Source of the DNA: Nostoc sp. MG11
GTDB taxonomy: Bacteria; Cyanobacteriota; Cyanobacteriia; Cyanobacteriales; Nostocaceae
Assembly: GCF_014904695.1 (NCBI RefSeq)
Contig: NZ_JACXXN010000006.1
Location: 124,001-188,000 of the forward strand
Reading direction: 5' to 3'
Length of the DNA: 64,000 bases
This document shows, in pieces, positions 1-9,031 of the stretch. The notes under the pieces are model-generated. The model was given only the letters and a program-made list of their open reading frames with translations, did no database searches and had not been told where the DNA came from. Numbering within the stretch: position 1 is the first letter of the stretch; the number at the start of each line of letters is the position of its first letter. The position numbers and the translations under genes were made by a program.

Positions 1-162
1 GTCATCCGCTAACACCTGAGCGGTTAATTCTTCTAAGGATTGACCCTGAGCGCGGACAATTTTAACGACTCCAGCGATCGCAGCGGCAACTAATTCTTCA
101 TCAATAGGCTTTTGTCGCAGGGCAACAATTTCTTGGGGGCTGTCTGGAATGGGATAATTCAT
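1..162 (-). CDS. Conserved hypothetical protein, N-terminal part (cut by window edge)
   Basis: An open frame runs from an ATG at 162 on the minus strand to the window edge, giving 54 codons beginning MNYPIPDSPQEIVALRQ. It has an Ala/Val/Ile-rich helix (EELVAAAIAGVVKIVRAQGQ) followed by an acidic stretch. I do not recognise the family; the start of the protein looks like a small helical cyanobacterial protein. The C-terminus lies outside the window, so length and function cannot be judged. It is divergent from the cyclase homologue at 323, and the 160-bp spacer should hold both promoters. Confidence 0.55.
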   Translation of the reverse strand, partial: MNYPIPDSPQEIVALRQKPIDEELVAAAIAGVVKIVRAQGQSLEELTAQVLADD

Positions 163-322
163 GGCGTGGGTTAACAGAAATAAAAAATGAACAATAAATT
201 TGACAAACTCTTAAAATTTCTTCACTGAATCTTTATGCAACTAATAGGGCGGAGTTTAGCGTACTTTCTGCCTTTGTAAAATCTGTCTTAGTGAGTAGAT
301 TGATCGGAGATGTCAGGGAAAG

Positions 323-2599
323 ATGAGAGAAATCCTTTATTTAGAAATTCCGACTCCGGATACGGCGTCTGTACGTAACTGGTTGCAAACAGATTTTAAA
401 CCAGGAAATGGGGAAAAGGTGCTGACCCCGGAAGGCTTTCGCCTGAGAACACCTGCTGGAACTACAAATGCTAGTGAGGCTATTCCCAAAAAATTACCTA
501 GTGAACTTTCTGTATTTGTCTGGTCAGTGCAACGAACTACCTATCTGAAAATCTTCCGTTGGGCAGATCAACACTTTCCTGGAGAGGGGCAAATCCTGCA
601 ACGTCTGACCACAGAAATCAGAAGCCGTTTTCCGCATCACTACCCAGAACCGCCTGCGATTGATCTATCCCAACAATCAATTTTTGCAGCACTAAGCTCT
701 GTCTATCCCCTCACAGTTAAGTATTTTCAGAAAATGCCCAATGGTGAATATGACCTAAAGCGTGCCTATTGGTGGGAACAAAGATGGCGTGAAGGGGTAC
801 GCAATCCCCAGGAGCCGCGTCAAGTTGTGTTTTCCCAATCAGTAGGAACAAGAGCAGGGGGAGCAGGGGGAGCAGGGGGAGCAGGGGGAGCAGGGGGAGC
901 AGGGGGAGCAGGGGAAGCAGGGGGAGCAGGGGAAGCAGGGGGAGCAGAGAGAAGTCTGAGCGGCGGCTTCCGCCGCTCAGAACTTCTCCTGTCGGAGACG
1001 CTACGCGAACGGGGGGGGGATAGGAAAATAACATCCTCCTCATCTTGCACCTACGACATCATCTATATTGGTGGCGCGTTAGGTGTGATTCATGCGGCAG
1101 TGATGGCAAAACTGGGATATAGAGTCTTGCTACTGGAGCGAATGCCTTTTGGACGGATGAATCGGGAATGGAATATTTCACGCGATGAGATTCAAAGCTT
1201 AGTTAACCTGGGTTTGGCAACGCCCGCTGAGTTAGAAACTATCATTGCTAGAGAGTACAAAGACGGATTCAATAAATTTTTTGATGCCAATAATCCATCC
1301 AAACTGCGATCGCCTGTCTTACACACACCCACAGTGCTAAATTTAGGCTTAGATTCCGAGAAGTGGCTACGGATGTGTGGTCAAAAATTACAAGCAGCAG
1401 GCGGTGAAATCTCCGATGAAACAGAGTTTATCCGCGCAGATATTGACAAATCACAAGTAATCGTTACAGTTAAGCATTTACCCAGTCAAACTGAGAAGCA
1501 ACTAAGTGGACGACTGTTAGTAGATGCAATGGGATCTGCGTCTCCAATTGCCTGGCAATTAAACGGTGGTCGTGCCTTTGACAGTGTATGTCCGACAGTA
1601 GGAGCAGTAATTGAGGGCGGATTTGAGCCGGAAGTGTGGGATTCTCAGTATGGAGATGTTCTTTATAGTCACGGGGATATCTCGCGGGGAAGACAGTTGA
1701 TTTGGGAATTGTTTCCTGGAGCAGATGAAGAACTGACAATTTATTTATTTCATTACCACGAAGTAAATCCGCAAAATCCCGGTTCATTGTTGGAGATGTA
1801 CGAAGACTTCTTCACTATTTTGCCAGAGTATCGTAGATGCGATATGGACAAATTGGTGTGGAAAAAGCCGACATTTGGCTATATACCGGGACATTTTAGT
1901 ATAGACAGTAGCGATCGCACAGTTGCCTTTGATAGATTGATTGCGATCGGTGATGCTGCATCACTCCAGTCTCCCCTGGTTTTTACTGGGTTTGGTTCCC
2001 TAGTTCGCAACTTAGAGCGCCTAACAACACTGTTGGACACTGCCCTCAAGCATGACCTGTTGAGTTTCCGACACTTGAATCAAATTCGCGCTTATCAAAG
2101 CAATGTTTCTGTGACTTGGCTATTTTCCAAAGGCATGATGGTTCCGACAGGAAAATTTTTACCACCCCAGCGGATTAATGCTATGCTCAATACCTTCTTT
2201 GGGTTGTTAGTAGACGAACCCCCAGAAGTGGCAGATAATTTTATCAAAGATAGGTGTGATTGGTTAACTTTTAATCGCCTAGCACTTAAGGCAGCTCGTA
2301 AAAATCCTACCTTGCTGCTGTGGATTTGGGAACTTGCTGGGCCAAGAGATTTGCTCAGGTGGCTAGGTAATTATTTTAACTTCGGTCGTCATGCCCTCGT
2401 CAGTGCTTTGCTGAGTGCATGGTTCCCGCACTTCCTGAACCGGATCAATCCTTGGCTGCAACCCCGCTATCCAGCATTGTGGTTGCGGCTGCTGACTATT
2501 AATTATGCGATCGCTAGTGGTAAACCGCGATCGCCTCATCAGGTAGCAAAAGTTACTCCAGAAATAATTCAGAAATCAGAAGCGAGAATTATGAATTAG
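323..2599 (+). CDS. CruA/CruP-family lycopene cyclase-like flavoprotein with repeat-derived insertion
   Basis: A 758-residue FAD-dependent protein of the CruA/CruP type, the lycopene cyclase family of green sulfur bacteria and many cyanobacteria. The N-terminal domain (about 1-170) precedes a Rossmann dinucleotide-binding segment at 244-273 ([17 protein letters not shown]), then the family-typical MNREWNIS motif near 290. A later GDAA segment is the usual second FAD contact. Its role would be cyclisation of lycopene ends, or the less clear stress role proposed for CruP; I cannot separate CruA from CruP here. Residues about 171-242 form a Gly/Ala/Glu minisatellite plus Arg/Ser-rich tail not expected in the family. 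This stretch is encoded by a tandem 9-bp repeat followed by a dispersed palindrome, all kept in frame. The insert lies between two domains, so function may survive. Confidence 0.8.
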   Translation: MREILYLEIPTPDTASVRNWLQTDFKPGNGEKVLTPEGFRLRTPAGTTNASEAIPKKLPSELSVFVWSVQRTTYLKIFRWADQHFPGEGQILQRLTTEIRSRFPHHYPEPPAIDLSQQSIFAALSSVYPLTVKYFQKMPNGEYDLKRAYWWEQRWREGVRNPQEPRQVVFSQSVGTRAGGAGGAGGAGGAGGAGGAGEAGGAGEAGGAERSLSGGFRRSELLLSETLRERGGDRKITSSSSCTYDIIYIGGALGVIHAAVMAKLGYRVLLLERMPFGRMNREWNISRDEIQSLVNLGLATPAELETIIAREYKDGFNKFFDANNPSKLRSPVLHTPTVLNLGLDSEKWLRMCGQKLQAAGGEISDETEFIRADIDKSQVIVTVKHLPSQTEKQLSGRLLVDAMGSASPIAWQLNGGRAFDSVCPTVGAVIEGGFEPEVWDSQYGDVLYSHGDISRGRQLIWELFPGADEELTIYLFHYHEVNPQNPGSLLEMYEDFFTILPEYRRCDMDKLVWKKPTFGYIPGHFSIDSSDRTVAFDRLIAIGDAASLQSPLVFTGFGSLVRNLERLTTLLDTALKHDLLSFRHLNQIRAYQSNVSVTWLFSKGMMVPTGKFLPPQRINAMLNTFFGLLVDEPPEVADNFIKDRCDWLTFNRLALKAARKNPTLLLWIWELAGPRDLLRWLGNYFNFGRHALVSALLSAWFPHFLNRINPWLQPRYPALWLRLLTINYAIASGKPRSPHQVAKVTPEIIQKSEARIMN
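853..946 (+). repeat. In-frame 9-bp G-rich minisatellite (AGCAGGGGG units)
   Basis: About ten tandem copies of a 9-bp unit AGCAGGGGG, some with GGGGA replaced by GGGAA, lie inside the cyclase-like gene and encode a run of Gly-Gly-Ala. The period is a multiple of three, so unit gain or loss keeps the frame. Similar G-rich purine tracts occur in spacers elsewhere in the window. Confidence 0.9.
951..986. repeat. Dispersed palindromic repeat, copy A (inside coding sequence)
   Basis: A hairpin-forming sequence with arms GAAGTCTGAGCGGCGG and CCGCCGCTCAGAACTTC separated by CTT, one bulged base. A second copy lies at 61241-61276 in a spacer; both are preceded by AGAGA. The two copies differ by paired changes in the stem, which keep base pairing. 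It is followed at 995-1011 by GAGACGCTACGCGAACG, a sequence whose close relative occurs on the other strand at about 54290. Confidence 0.85.
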
Positions 2600-2662
2600 T
2601 CCAGAGTCATTAGTAATTGGTCATTAGCTATTCAAATGACAAATGACAAATGACTATTGACT
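2600..2662. repeat. Degenerate STRR heptamer tract
   Basis: The spacer between two convergent genes is made almost wholly of TCATTAGT/TCATTGGT heptamer-like units followed by their inverted form (AATGACAAATGAC). This is the short tandemly repeated repetitive (STRR) type known from heterocystous cyanobacteria. The inverted halves could fold and may help termination of both flanking genes. Confidence 0.7.
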
Positions 2663-4207
2663 ATTTGGGTGAAAATTCGGCAGTTCCACAGATGCTAATG
2701 ACTTGCGCCCCTTGGGTGGACGTTGGGGATAAACTACCGGTGAGGGCGAATTGCCATCATTGATGTTGTCATCTGATGAATTTTCGGATAAATTAATTGC
2801 CGATAATTCCAACTGTGACCAGTAGTCTTCAGTTTCTTCAGCAGTCGTCTCAGTGTGAGGTGAAGTGCAAGAAACTGGTAAGTTATTGGCTGGTGAAATT
2901 ACAACATCTGTTGTCCAAGAAGTAGAGGTAGTTGCAGGAGGATTTATTTCTTCCTCAACTGGCTCCTGAAATTCCTGTCTTGATGTAGTTTCTAGTTCTT
3001 CATCCTCATCATCTAAAATTGTTGCCAAGGATTCCCAGGTAGGCGTACCAGCCTGATTGCTGTCTGGTGGCGGTGAGGCAGATGCAGTCCCAGAGGCGAA
3101 AAACATTTGAATTAGACTATCTAATTGCTCATCTAGGTTTGATGACCCTAAAGGTGAAACTTCTGATGTATTTGGGGAATCATCAAGTTTTGGTGAAGGG
3201 TCTGGTTGTGCTGGTGTCGGCGTGTCTTTCTTGACTGACCAGTTCCAAGGTGATGGGGGAGGAGTTGGAGCGGGTTTATTTCTTTGGTATGAGGCTGGTG
3301 TTGACGATTCACTCCAAGGACTATCTGGATTTGCAGTCAAGTCTGATTCTCCTGACCAAGGTTTAATTGGCTGTGCGTCGGGAAACAAAGACCGAGCTTT
3401 TCTCGAAAATCTGCCTTGTCCGCTGGTTATGTCTTTAGGATGTTTTGCCGTATCGTCTAGGGAGTCATAACTGGGGACAGGTGTATCTAGACATTTTTCC
3501 AGAGCTGCTTTAAATTGCAAGGTCTGGCGTTGCTGTCGCATCAGTCTAGTACGTAGCTCTCGACCAGTATTTTCTGCTAGCAATAGTTGCTGAGACTGTT
3601 CGCTGTAGTTAGTTTGCAGCAAAGCACATTCTCGCTCTAATTGAGCAAGACGTTGTTGGCTAATTTGTAACTGTGCTTTATAGGTTTCAACGAAAATCTC
3701 TTGGTGTTGAACAGTTTGTACAGCAGTTTCTAACTGTTGGAAAAGGGACTTTATTTGTTCTTGGGCGGCGGCTAGTTCCTGAGTGTGTTGGTTGAGCATC
3801 GACTCAGTGACACTGGAGCGGGTTTTTTGCCACTGCAAAACCTTTTCAGACTCAGCTAAATCGTCTTTTAGCTGCTCCACCTGTTCATACAAGCCATTGT
3901 TAGCAGTACGTAATTCTTCATTCAACGCCAGCAGCTTTTGAAATTCCAAGTCAATAAGTACTTGTTTGTCTTTTTCCGGCTCTGCAACCCAGTCTTGCTG
4001 AGTGGTATCTTGTGAGAACTGTGGAACTTCAGTCTCGTAATGTGTATCTTCGGCCGGCTTGAGGAGTGGCAATTTTGTAATCGCCATATTTTCATTAGGC
4101 ACAACAGAGTAAAAAGGACAACTCGCCTGCTCCGATTGTGGCAAGTTAGCAGAATTTAGGGATTCCATCACAGCCCCTTGGTTTGAGGTGTCAGCTTCAT
4201 TCATCAC
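2654..4207 (-). CDS. Coiled-coil protein with disordered C-terminal half, function unknown
   Basis: A 517-residue protein without recognised enzymatic domains. Residues about 85-245 are a long Glu/Gln/Leu-rich coiled coil (heptad-like ALNEELRTANNGLYEQVEQL and similar). Residues about 250-517 are Pro/Ser/Thr/Asp-rich and probably disordered, with repeated SPW and TPAPPP-like pieces. No signal peptide or membrane segment is visible. This layout fits a cytoplasmic scaffold or filament-associated protein, but that is inference. It starts at tandem ATGs, of which either may be used. Upstream lies a 430-bp spacer in which I see no RNA gene or clear regulatory motif. Confidence 0.8.
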   Translation of the reverse strand: MMNEADTSNQGAVMESLNSANLPQSEQASCPFYSVVPNENMAITKLPLLKPAEDTHYETEVPQFSQDTTQQDWVAEPEKDKQVLIDLEFQKLLALNEELRTANNGLYEQVEQLKDDLAESEKVLQWQKTRSSVTESMLNQHTQELAAAQEQIKSLFQQLETAVQTVQHQEIFVETYKAQLQISQQRLAQLERECALLQTNYSEQSQQLLLAENTGRELRTRLMRQQRQTLQFKAALEKCLDTPVPSYDSLDDTAKHPKDITSGQGRFSRKARSLFPDAQPIKPWSGESDLTANPDSPWSESSTPASYQRNKPAPTPPPSPWNWSVKKDTPTPAQPDPSPKLDDSPNTSEVSPLGSSNLDEQLDSLIQMFFASGTASASPPPDSNQAGTPTWESLATILDDEDEELETTSRQEFQEPVEEEINPPATTSTSWTTDVVISPANNLPVSCTSPHTETTAEETEDYWSQLELSAINLSENSSDDNINDGNSPSPVVYPQRPPKGRKSLASVELPNFHPNSQ

Positions 4208-4636
4208 TCTTGACCCACCTGCTTAAAAATATTCAGCAGTGCTGGCGTTAGCATTGCTGATCAACTGTGTCCGTTGAGGGTTTACTCTAGATGCCAAGTT
4301 TAACTCTCCCCAAGCATGAGTAATTAGTCATTAATTTAGAGTTCCCCATTTTGCATCTAGAACTGATGCCGTTATAACACTATGAGGCTCTACCCCGTCA
4401 AGCTTCGGTATGACAGGGGCTTCTAGTTCAAATACTAATGCGGGGTCTGATCCTGCTTGACTTTAGTAAATAATCATGATATGCAATTGTCAGACAAAAA
4501 TTTACACGCTAGATAAACTTTAGCGTGTACATAAATTTAGCAAACCGTCTTACATCACTAGTAATAAATCTGGGGGCAAAGGAGCGGAGGGGAAGAAAAA
4601 TTACAATTGACTCTTGACTCTTAACTCAGCACTATT

Positions 4637-6136
4637 TCAGGACAGCCAGCGAGGACGAAATCCAACTAAAGGCAATTGTTCTGGCCTAATTTCTACAGTT
4701 GCGGCGTCGGCGATGGGTAATAGAGGCATTAACCACAAGCTACTGGTAGCGATCGCATCTCCATCATCTGTTTTCAACATGTTTTCAGGTAATGCTCCTG
4801 TGGGGTTTGGCTGTGGTACTACTTGATCAACTAACAAGCCCAAACCGTCAGGAGATAAACTCATTTGCACATTTCGTTGTTCGGGGGGCAGAACTAGTAG
4901 CGGCTTCTGTTGTGCGGTTTTCAGGTCAATCGCTACTACATAGGGCTGTTCTATGTATTGTTCCTTTGACACTAGCTGTGTTAGCAAACAATAGAGGGTG
5001 GGTGAAGCCGTATCAAATTGACAGTTGATAATTGAGCCTGTAGTTTTTAATAATTGTTTCTGCACGCCTTGGTTTGTTACTAAAAACAAATCTCGCGTGT
5101 AATCTGTATTAAACTTTACCATTGCAGCTTGAGAGCCATCTTTGGAGAAAGCCTGTACCAAGCCAAACTGCGGCAGAAAATCCAGAGGTTTGTTTGCATC
5201 ACCTTGCAGCGGTAAAATTGCCGCTCCCTGTCCTTGGGCTACTGCTACAGCTTTACTATCTGGCGTGATCATAAAGTCTCCCCCTGGTTGGCTTTGCAGG
5301 CGTTTTAGGGTAGGTTTTTCTCCAGAATTGTTGCTAGTTGCTGACATGAACCATAGCCCAAAGTCACCGGGATTAGCTCTGTTTCCTCGCTGGACGACAA
5401 TAGTTTCTCCATCAGGTGATAAATCAAATTTGAGGTTTTGATATTCTTTACTGTCTAAAATCAGGTCAACTCTAGCGGCTGGTTCTGCTTGTTCTCCAGA
5501 TTTTGCAGAAATGCCTGTTGTCACTGTGTACAACTGAGCTGAAAGTAAGTCTTGGTTATTTGTGGTGCGAGCTGAGAATAAAATTTTCTCACCATTTGGA
5601 AATGGCTCGAAGTCCATTACAACTAGGTCTTTGGGTGTGAGTACTCTTTTTTGCTCTTGAGTCAAGTTGTAGAGAACTAACTGCCCCTGTTCTTCTTGAT
5701 TGGCTCCGATGTAAAGGATGACGCGATCGCGTGTACGGAAGCTACCTGTAAAAGGCTGTATTACCCTATTTTTACCTTCTTGTTGGACAAACTTATCTTT
5801 CGCCCCCTGCAACTTCACTTGATAATTTGTGCCATAGGGTGCTGGGGTCAACAACGTATACACCATCCGCCGCCCTGCCCAACTTACTTTACCTGCTAGA
5901 GGCGGATCAATCTTCAAGTTGTCCTCTACGCTTTTTGTGTCCATTGGGCGGCTAAAGTTAAGGCTGAAGGAAATATCTTCTGCCCCAATTTGTTGGTTTT
6001 GCCAGCTAAAATTTCGGACACGAGCTGTGACTGCATCACCTTGCAAGATCATGAACCCAATCAGCAGACTCAGCAGTAGCATTAGTGCGATCGCCATGCG
6101 ATCTAGTGGTTGGATAAATGTTTTGGATTTGGTCAT
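4637..6136 (-). CDS. Membrane-anchored Ig-like / beta-propeller protein
   Basis: A 499-residue protein with one N-terminal membrane segment (residues about 13-32, MAIALMLLLSLLIGFMILQG), then an SbsA-type Ig-like domain at about 40-125 (DISFSLNFSRPMDTKSVEDN is typical of the Big_5 fold). The remainder resembles a TolB/WD40-like propeller, with repeated S-P-D-G/S-K-D-G blades such as LSPDGETIVVQ and FSKDGSQAAMVK. It would face the periplasm. Its substrate or partner is unknown. It lies just downstream of the TIGR03943-permease pair on the same strand, separated by an STRR tract, so co-transcription is possible but not shown. Confidence 0.75.
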   Translation of the reverse strand: MTKSKTFIQPLDRMAIALMLLLSLLIGFMILQGDAVTARVRNFSWQNQQIGAEDISFSLNFSRPMDTKSVEDNLKIDPPLAGKVSWAGRRMVYTLLTPAPYGTNYQVKLQGAKDKFVQQEGKNRVIQPFTGSFRTRDRVILYIGANQEEQGQLVLYNLTQEQKRVLTPKDLVVMDFEPFPNGEKILFSARTTNNQDLLSAQLYTVTTGISAKSGEQAEPAARVDLILDSKEYQNLKFDLSPDGETIVVQRGNRANPGDFGLWFMSATSNNSGEKPTLKRLQSQPGGDFMITPDSKAVAVAQGQGAAILPLQGDANKPLDFLPQFGLVQAFSKDGSQAAMVKFNTDYTRDLFLVTNQGVQKQLLKTTGSIINCQFDTASPTLYCLLTQLVSKEQYIEQPYVVAIDLKTAQQKPLLVLPPEQRNVQMSLSPDGLGLLVDQVVPQPNPTGALPENMLKTDDGDAIATSSLWLMPLLPIADAATVEIRPEQLPLVGFRPRWLS

Positions 6137-6195
6137 TGGTCATTGGTCATTGGTCATTGGTTATAAACAAAGGACAAGGGACAAGGGACAAATGA
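6137..6195. repeat. STRR heptamer tract
   Basis: Four near-perfect copies of TCATTGG followed by a purine-rich GGACAAGG/GGACAAAT tract fill the spacer upstream of the Ig/propeller gene. It is the same composite repeat as at 6967-7038, 44250-44312 and 61165-61235. Confidence 0.85.
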
Positions 6196-6966
6196 CTAAT
6201 AACTATAAGGATTTTTCGGTTGAGGTATCTTTTTTAAAGAGGTAGCAGCAATGGTCAGTTGGCGTTTTCCTGCCAGATTTTCTGTCACCATTTGACCTTC
6301 TACTTCTAGCCAATTATCAGGAGAGTAACGCTCTTGATTAGTTTGTAGTTTGACTGGCAATCCTATGGGGTAAGCGTCTGCTGCACAGCAAGTTAGGACA
6401 AATCGTGCCAAGAATAAATATTCTTTTCCTATATCTGGCGGATGCATTACAAATCCTTGGACTTTGACTTTTTGCCCTGTGTATGCATCTGGTTCAGGAT
6501 AGACGTTGACAGTGCGTACCCAGTCTACTAGCGATCGCTCCTCTGGACGAACAGTAGCCCGAAATGCTTGGGGTTTGATGCGTGCCGTTCCTAATAAATC
6601 AGTCACATCGCGCTGGAGTGCCTTGTCACTGGCAAAGACTTGCGGTGTAATAATGAAACCCAAAATCGCTGTTGTCAACAGCAAAGTACTACCCCAACCA
6701 GGAGGAAATAAAGTAGTATGCTGAGCGCTTGGCGGTAAATCACGGCGGCGCCGCCGCCAAAGTTCCTGTGCTTTAAAGAAACCAATAATGATTAAGCCGA
6801 CACTACCCACTATTGTCAACCCAAAATAATTCGGGTGAATCAACAAATTCAGCTTGCCAGTTAGCCAGTATTTCAACATCAAAATTCCCCAAGCTGTAAT
6901 TGCTAGCACATCCAGCCAAGGGAGTAATTTATTGGGTATTTTAGATTTGCGGTTTTGGTTAGTCAT
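6196..6966 (-). CDS. TIGR03943 family protein (YcgQ-like partner of permease)
   Basis: A 256-residue protein of the TIGR03943/DUF1980 type. Three hydrophobic segments lie at about 15-35, 43-65 and 88-108. They are followed by a soluble C-terminal beta domain (about 140-256) with the paired cysteines LTCCAADAYPIG. Members of this family are nearly always encoded beside a YraQ/ArsP-type permease, and that holds here: the permease lies 74 bp upstream on the same strand. In Bacillus the equivalent pair is under zinc control, so metal or thiol-compound handling is a reasonable inference. The transported substrate is not known from sequence. Confidence 0.85.
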   Translation of the reverse strand: MTNQNRKSKIPNKLLPWLDVLAITAWGILMLKYWLTGKLNLLIHPNYFGLTIVGSVGLIIIGFFKAQELWRRRRRDLPPSAQHTTLFPPGWGSTLLLTTAILGFIITPQVFASDKALQRDVTDLLGTARIKPQAFRATVRPEERSLVDWVRTVNVYPEPDAYTGQKVKVQGFVMHPPDIGKEYLFLARFVLTCCAADAYPIGLPVKLQTNQERYSPDNWLEVEGQMVTENLAGKRQLTIAATSLKKIPQPKNPYSY

Positions 6967-7038
6967 TGGTCATTGGTCATTGGTCATCAGTCATTGGTCA
7001 TTAGTCGTTAGTTACGAACAAAGGACAAATGACTAATT
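6967..7038. repeat. STRR heptamer tract between permease and its partner
   Basis: TCATTGG units in tandem, then a GTTACGAACAAAGGACAAATGAC segment, fill the 74 bp between two genes expected to be co-transcribed. A transcript would carry the folded repeat. Confidence 0.8.
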
Positions 7039-7040
7039 TT

Positions 7041-8111
7041 TTAAATGACATGTAAGTTAATAAAAAGTGTGAGCAAAAATGTCAATTGAGCGGCTAAAGC
7101 AAATAGGTAAAATATAGCTCTAGGCTTAAAAATTGATAACATCAAGCCCACAGATTTGATATCAATCATTGGCCCAAATACCAGAAATGCTAATAAAGAA
7201 CCACTGCTAAAAGTCGAAGCGAAAGACAGAGCAAAAAATGAATCGACTGTAGAACAAATTGACACTACTGCTGCTAAGATCAGCATTGCTACAATTGAGC
7301 TAATGGGGCCAGCACCCAGACTGAGAATCAATTCGCGGGGAGCTAGCACTTGAATAGCTGCAGCGATCGCACTACCTATAATCATTACTGCGCCTAATTC
7401 CCGCAATTCTTGGATGCTATTATCTACTAATAGACGCAGTTTATCTGCAAGTGGTTTATTGGGGCTATAAGCTGAAGCAGTTGCCTGTATTAAATCATTA
7501 TCTATTCGCGTAGGTATACCCGCTTTTTCTCCAATTAAATAAGTCCCCGATTGTAATAAACTGGGTGCTGTTGCTTCACGTTCTACTTGATAACGTCCCT
7601 TGCGGTGTTTGAGTTGAGGTTTTGAGGGTGGATTAAACTTCAGATAACGAGCGATCGCAGGTTGAACGATAGGACTTAAGTCTTTTTGAAAACTGAAAAC
7701 AAAACCGATAGTTGTGGCGATTAATAGGGAAAATATGACTCGTAACACCACTATTTCGGGTTGATCTCGAAACGCCGTCCAAGTTGACCAAATCACAATT
7801 GGGTTAATTGTCGGTGCTGCTAATAAAAAGCCAATTGCCACTGGTGTGGGTACTCCCTGCATCAAAAACCGCCGCGCCACTGGCACATTGCCGCACTCAC
7901 ACACCGGAAATAACATACCGATCATGCTGCCGAATAAAGCACCCAGCAGTGGATTTTTGGGCATTTTTTCCACCAATTTGCGCTCATCGACAAAAAATAG
8001 CAGCAAACTGGAGAATAAAACCCCAAGCAGCAAAAACGGCATCGCCTCGACTAGCAGACTTAAAAATAGCGTAAAACCATTGTTCAGTTGATTCATGGGC
8101 GTCGCAGTCAA
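7041..8111 (-). CDS. Permease (DUF318/ArsP_1, YraQ type)
   Basis: A 356-residue polytopic permease. Hydrophobic segments occur at about 12-40, 52-70, 86-105, 117-140, then four or five more after 235. A hydrophilic loop spans about 150-230. The family motif CECGNVPVARR sits at 71-81, inside the conserved permease core. The DUF318/ArsP family includes exporters of methylated arsenicals and many members with unknown substrate. Its pairing with the TIGR03943 gene downstream is typical. Two inverted repeats lie 86-127 bp upstream of its start and could be operators. Confidence 0.88.
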   Translation of the reverse strand: MTATPMNQLNNGFTLFLSLLVEAMPFLLLGVLFSSLLLFFVDERKLVEKMPKNPLLGALFGSMIGMLFPVCECGNVPVARRFLMQGVPTPVAIGFLLAAPTINPIVIWSTWTAFRDQPEIVVLRVIFSLLIATTIGFVFSFQKDLSPIVQPAIARYLKFNPPSKPQLKHRKGRYQVEREATAPSLLQSGTYLIGEKAGIPTRIDNDLIQATASAYSPNKPLADKLRLLVDNSIQELRELGAVMIIGSAIAAAIQVLAPRELILSLGAGPISSIVAMLILAAVVSICSTVDSFFALSFASTFSSGSLLAFLVFGPMIDIKSVGLMLSIFKPRAIFYLFALAAQLTFLLTLFINLHVI

Positions 8112-8196
8112 AAGCGGTTTTGAGTTTTAGGGTTCTGCCTAGTCATTCTATCGAAATGGGGATCAAAAGCAGGTAGGGATAATTAAACAACATTTG

Positions 8197-8213
8197 AACA
8201 GCTAATTGCTGTT
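8197..8213. promoter_or_regulatory. Inverted repeat upstream of permease operon
   Basis: AACAGC-TAATT-GCTGTT, arms of six with a 5-bp spacer, about 86 bp upstream of the permease start. With the perfect palindrome at 8225-8238 it forms a pair of dyads in the promoter region. Binding protein unknown. Confidence 0.4.
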
Positions 8214-8224
8214 TATTTTTAAGT

Positions 8225-8238
8225 AACGCTTAAGCGTT
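8225..8238. promoter_or_regulatory. Perfect 14-bp palindrome, candidate operator
   Basis: AACGCTTAAGCGTT is a perfect palindrome about 114 bp upstream of the permease start codon. No other gene lies within 790 bp on that side, so it most likely serves the permease operon. It does not match the Zur or Fur boxes that I know for Nostoc. Confidence 0.45.
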
Positions 8239-9031
8239 ATAAATCTTTCATCGTCCTAAATAGGGATTTAACCTAGTATATTTACTGTCGATGACTATTC
8301 ATAAGATTGTCTAACTTCCGAAATAGTTCCGATTGTAGACGGCAAGTAGCTAGCTACTTATACAATGTTTAATCACCTATGTTTATACTTACCGTAATTT
8401 GTTTGATAGTATGTTAACCGAGCCGTATTTTCATCAAGGATTCACAGTTATTCAATATTTGGGGATCGTTGGTACTACCATCCTCGATTCTGCTTATTTC
8501 TGGCACAATCTGATTTGAGCTTTGGTTGTTCTACTACAAAAACTCTAAAACTGCAAGAACGGAGTTTAGTAGATACGATACTTGTTAATAAGTATTTTGT
8601 CCAAAAATCGCTCAACTTATGTACAGACACAATATTTCTTCCTAGTTTTATAACTCTCGTCTCTATAAGGGAACTGCTGGAAAGTTACCTTAGCAGCTTT
8701 GCTACTTGGCTGTTTAGTATATAGCTGTACCTAAGAAAGAGTGTTTGGATAGTCGTTGCAAGCAAAAGTGCAAAGCTACGATGATTTCATGAAGCGAAGA
8801 AAGCCTACTAGTGCGAAATTAGAGTTTTGACTTCGGAGCAGACTTAGTTTGTATAGTCACAATTTTTAATTACACAGGTATTGTTGTATACGCCCCATAC
8901 TACTGCTCTCTTCACAACTTTCCTTTCTTTGTGAGGACTGTTAACCCTCTTTTTTACAATTGAGCAGAGACTAGCAAAGGCTAAAGTGTTAATTTATTGT
9001 TTACCTGTCTTTGTAAAAATCAGGGTGTCTA
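8239..9031. other. Long AT-rich divergent spacer, no gene recognised
   Basis: About 790 bp between the divergent permease and the kinase at 9032. Short open frames are present but lack ribosome sites, codon bias or recognisable products. There is no repeat of the STRR type and no tRNA-like fold. It must contain at least one promoter, and a small RNA cannot be excluded. Confidence 0.4.

Noticed and set aside
717-1050. Minus-strand open frames of poly-Leu/Pro and Ala-Pro repeats opposite the cyclase-like gene
   Set aside because: They are the antisense reading of the 9-bp minisatellite; no family match, and the plus-strand frame is clearly the gene.
8515-8724. 69-codon open frame in the 8239-9031 spacer
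   Set aside because: No ATG start or ribosome site, no recognisable product, and composition is that of AT-rich spacer.
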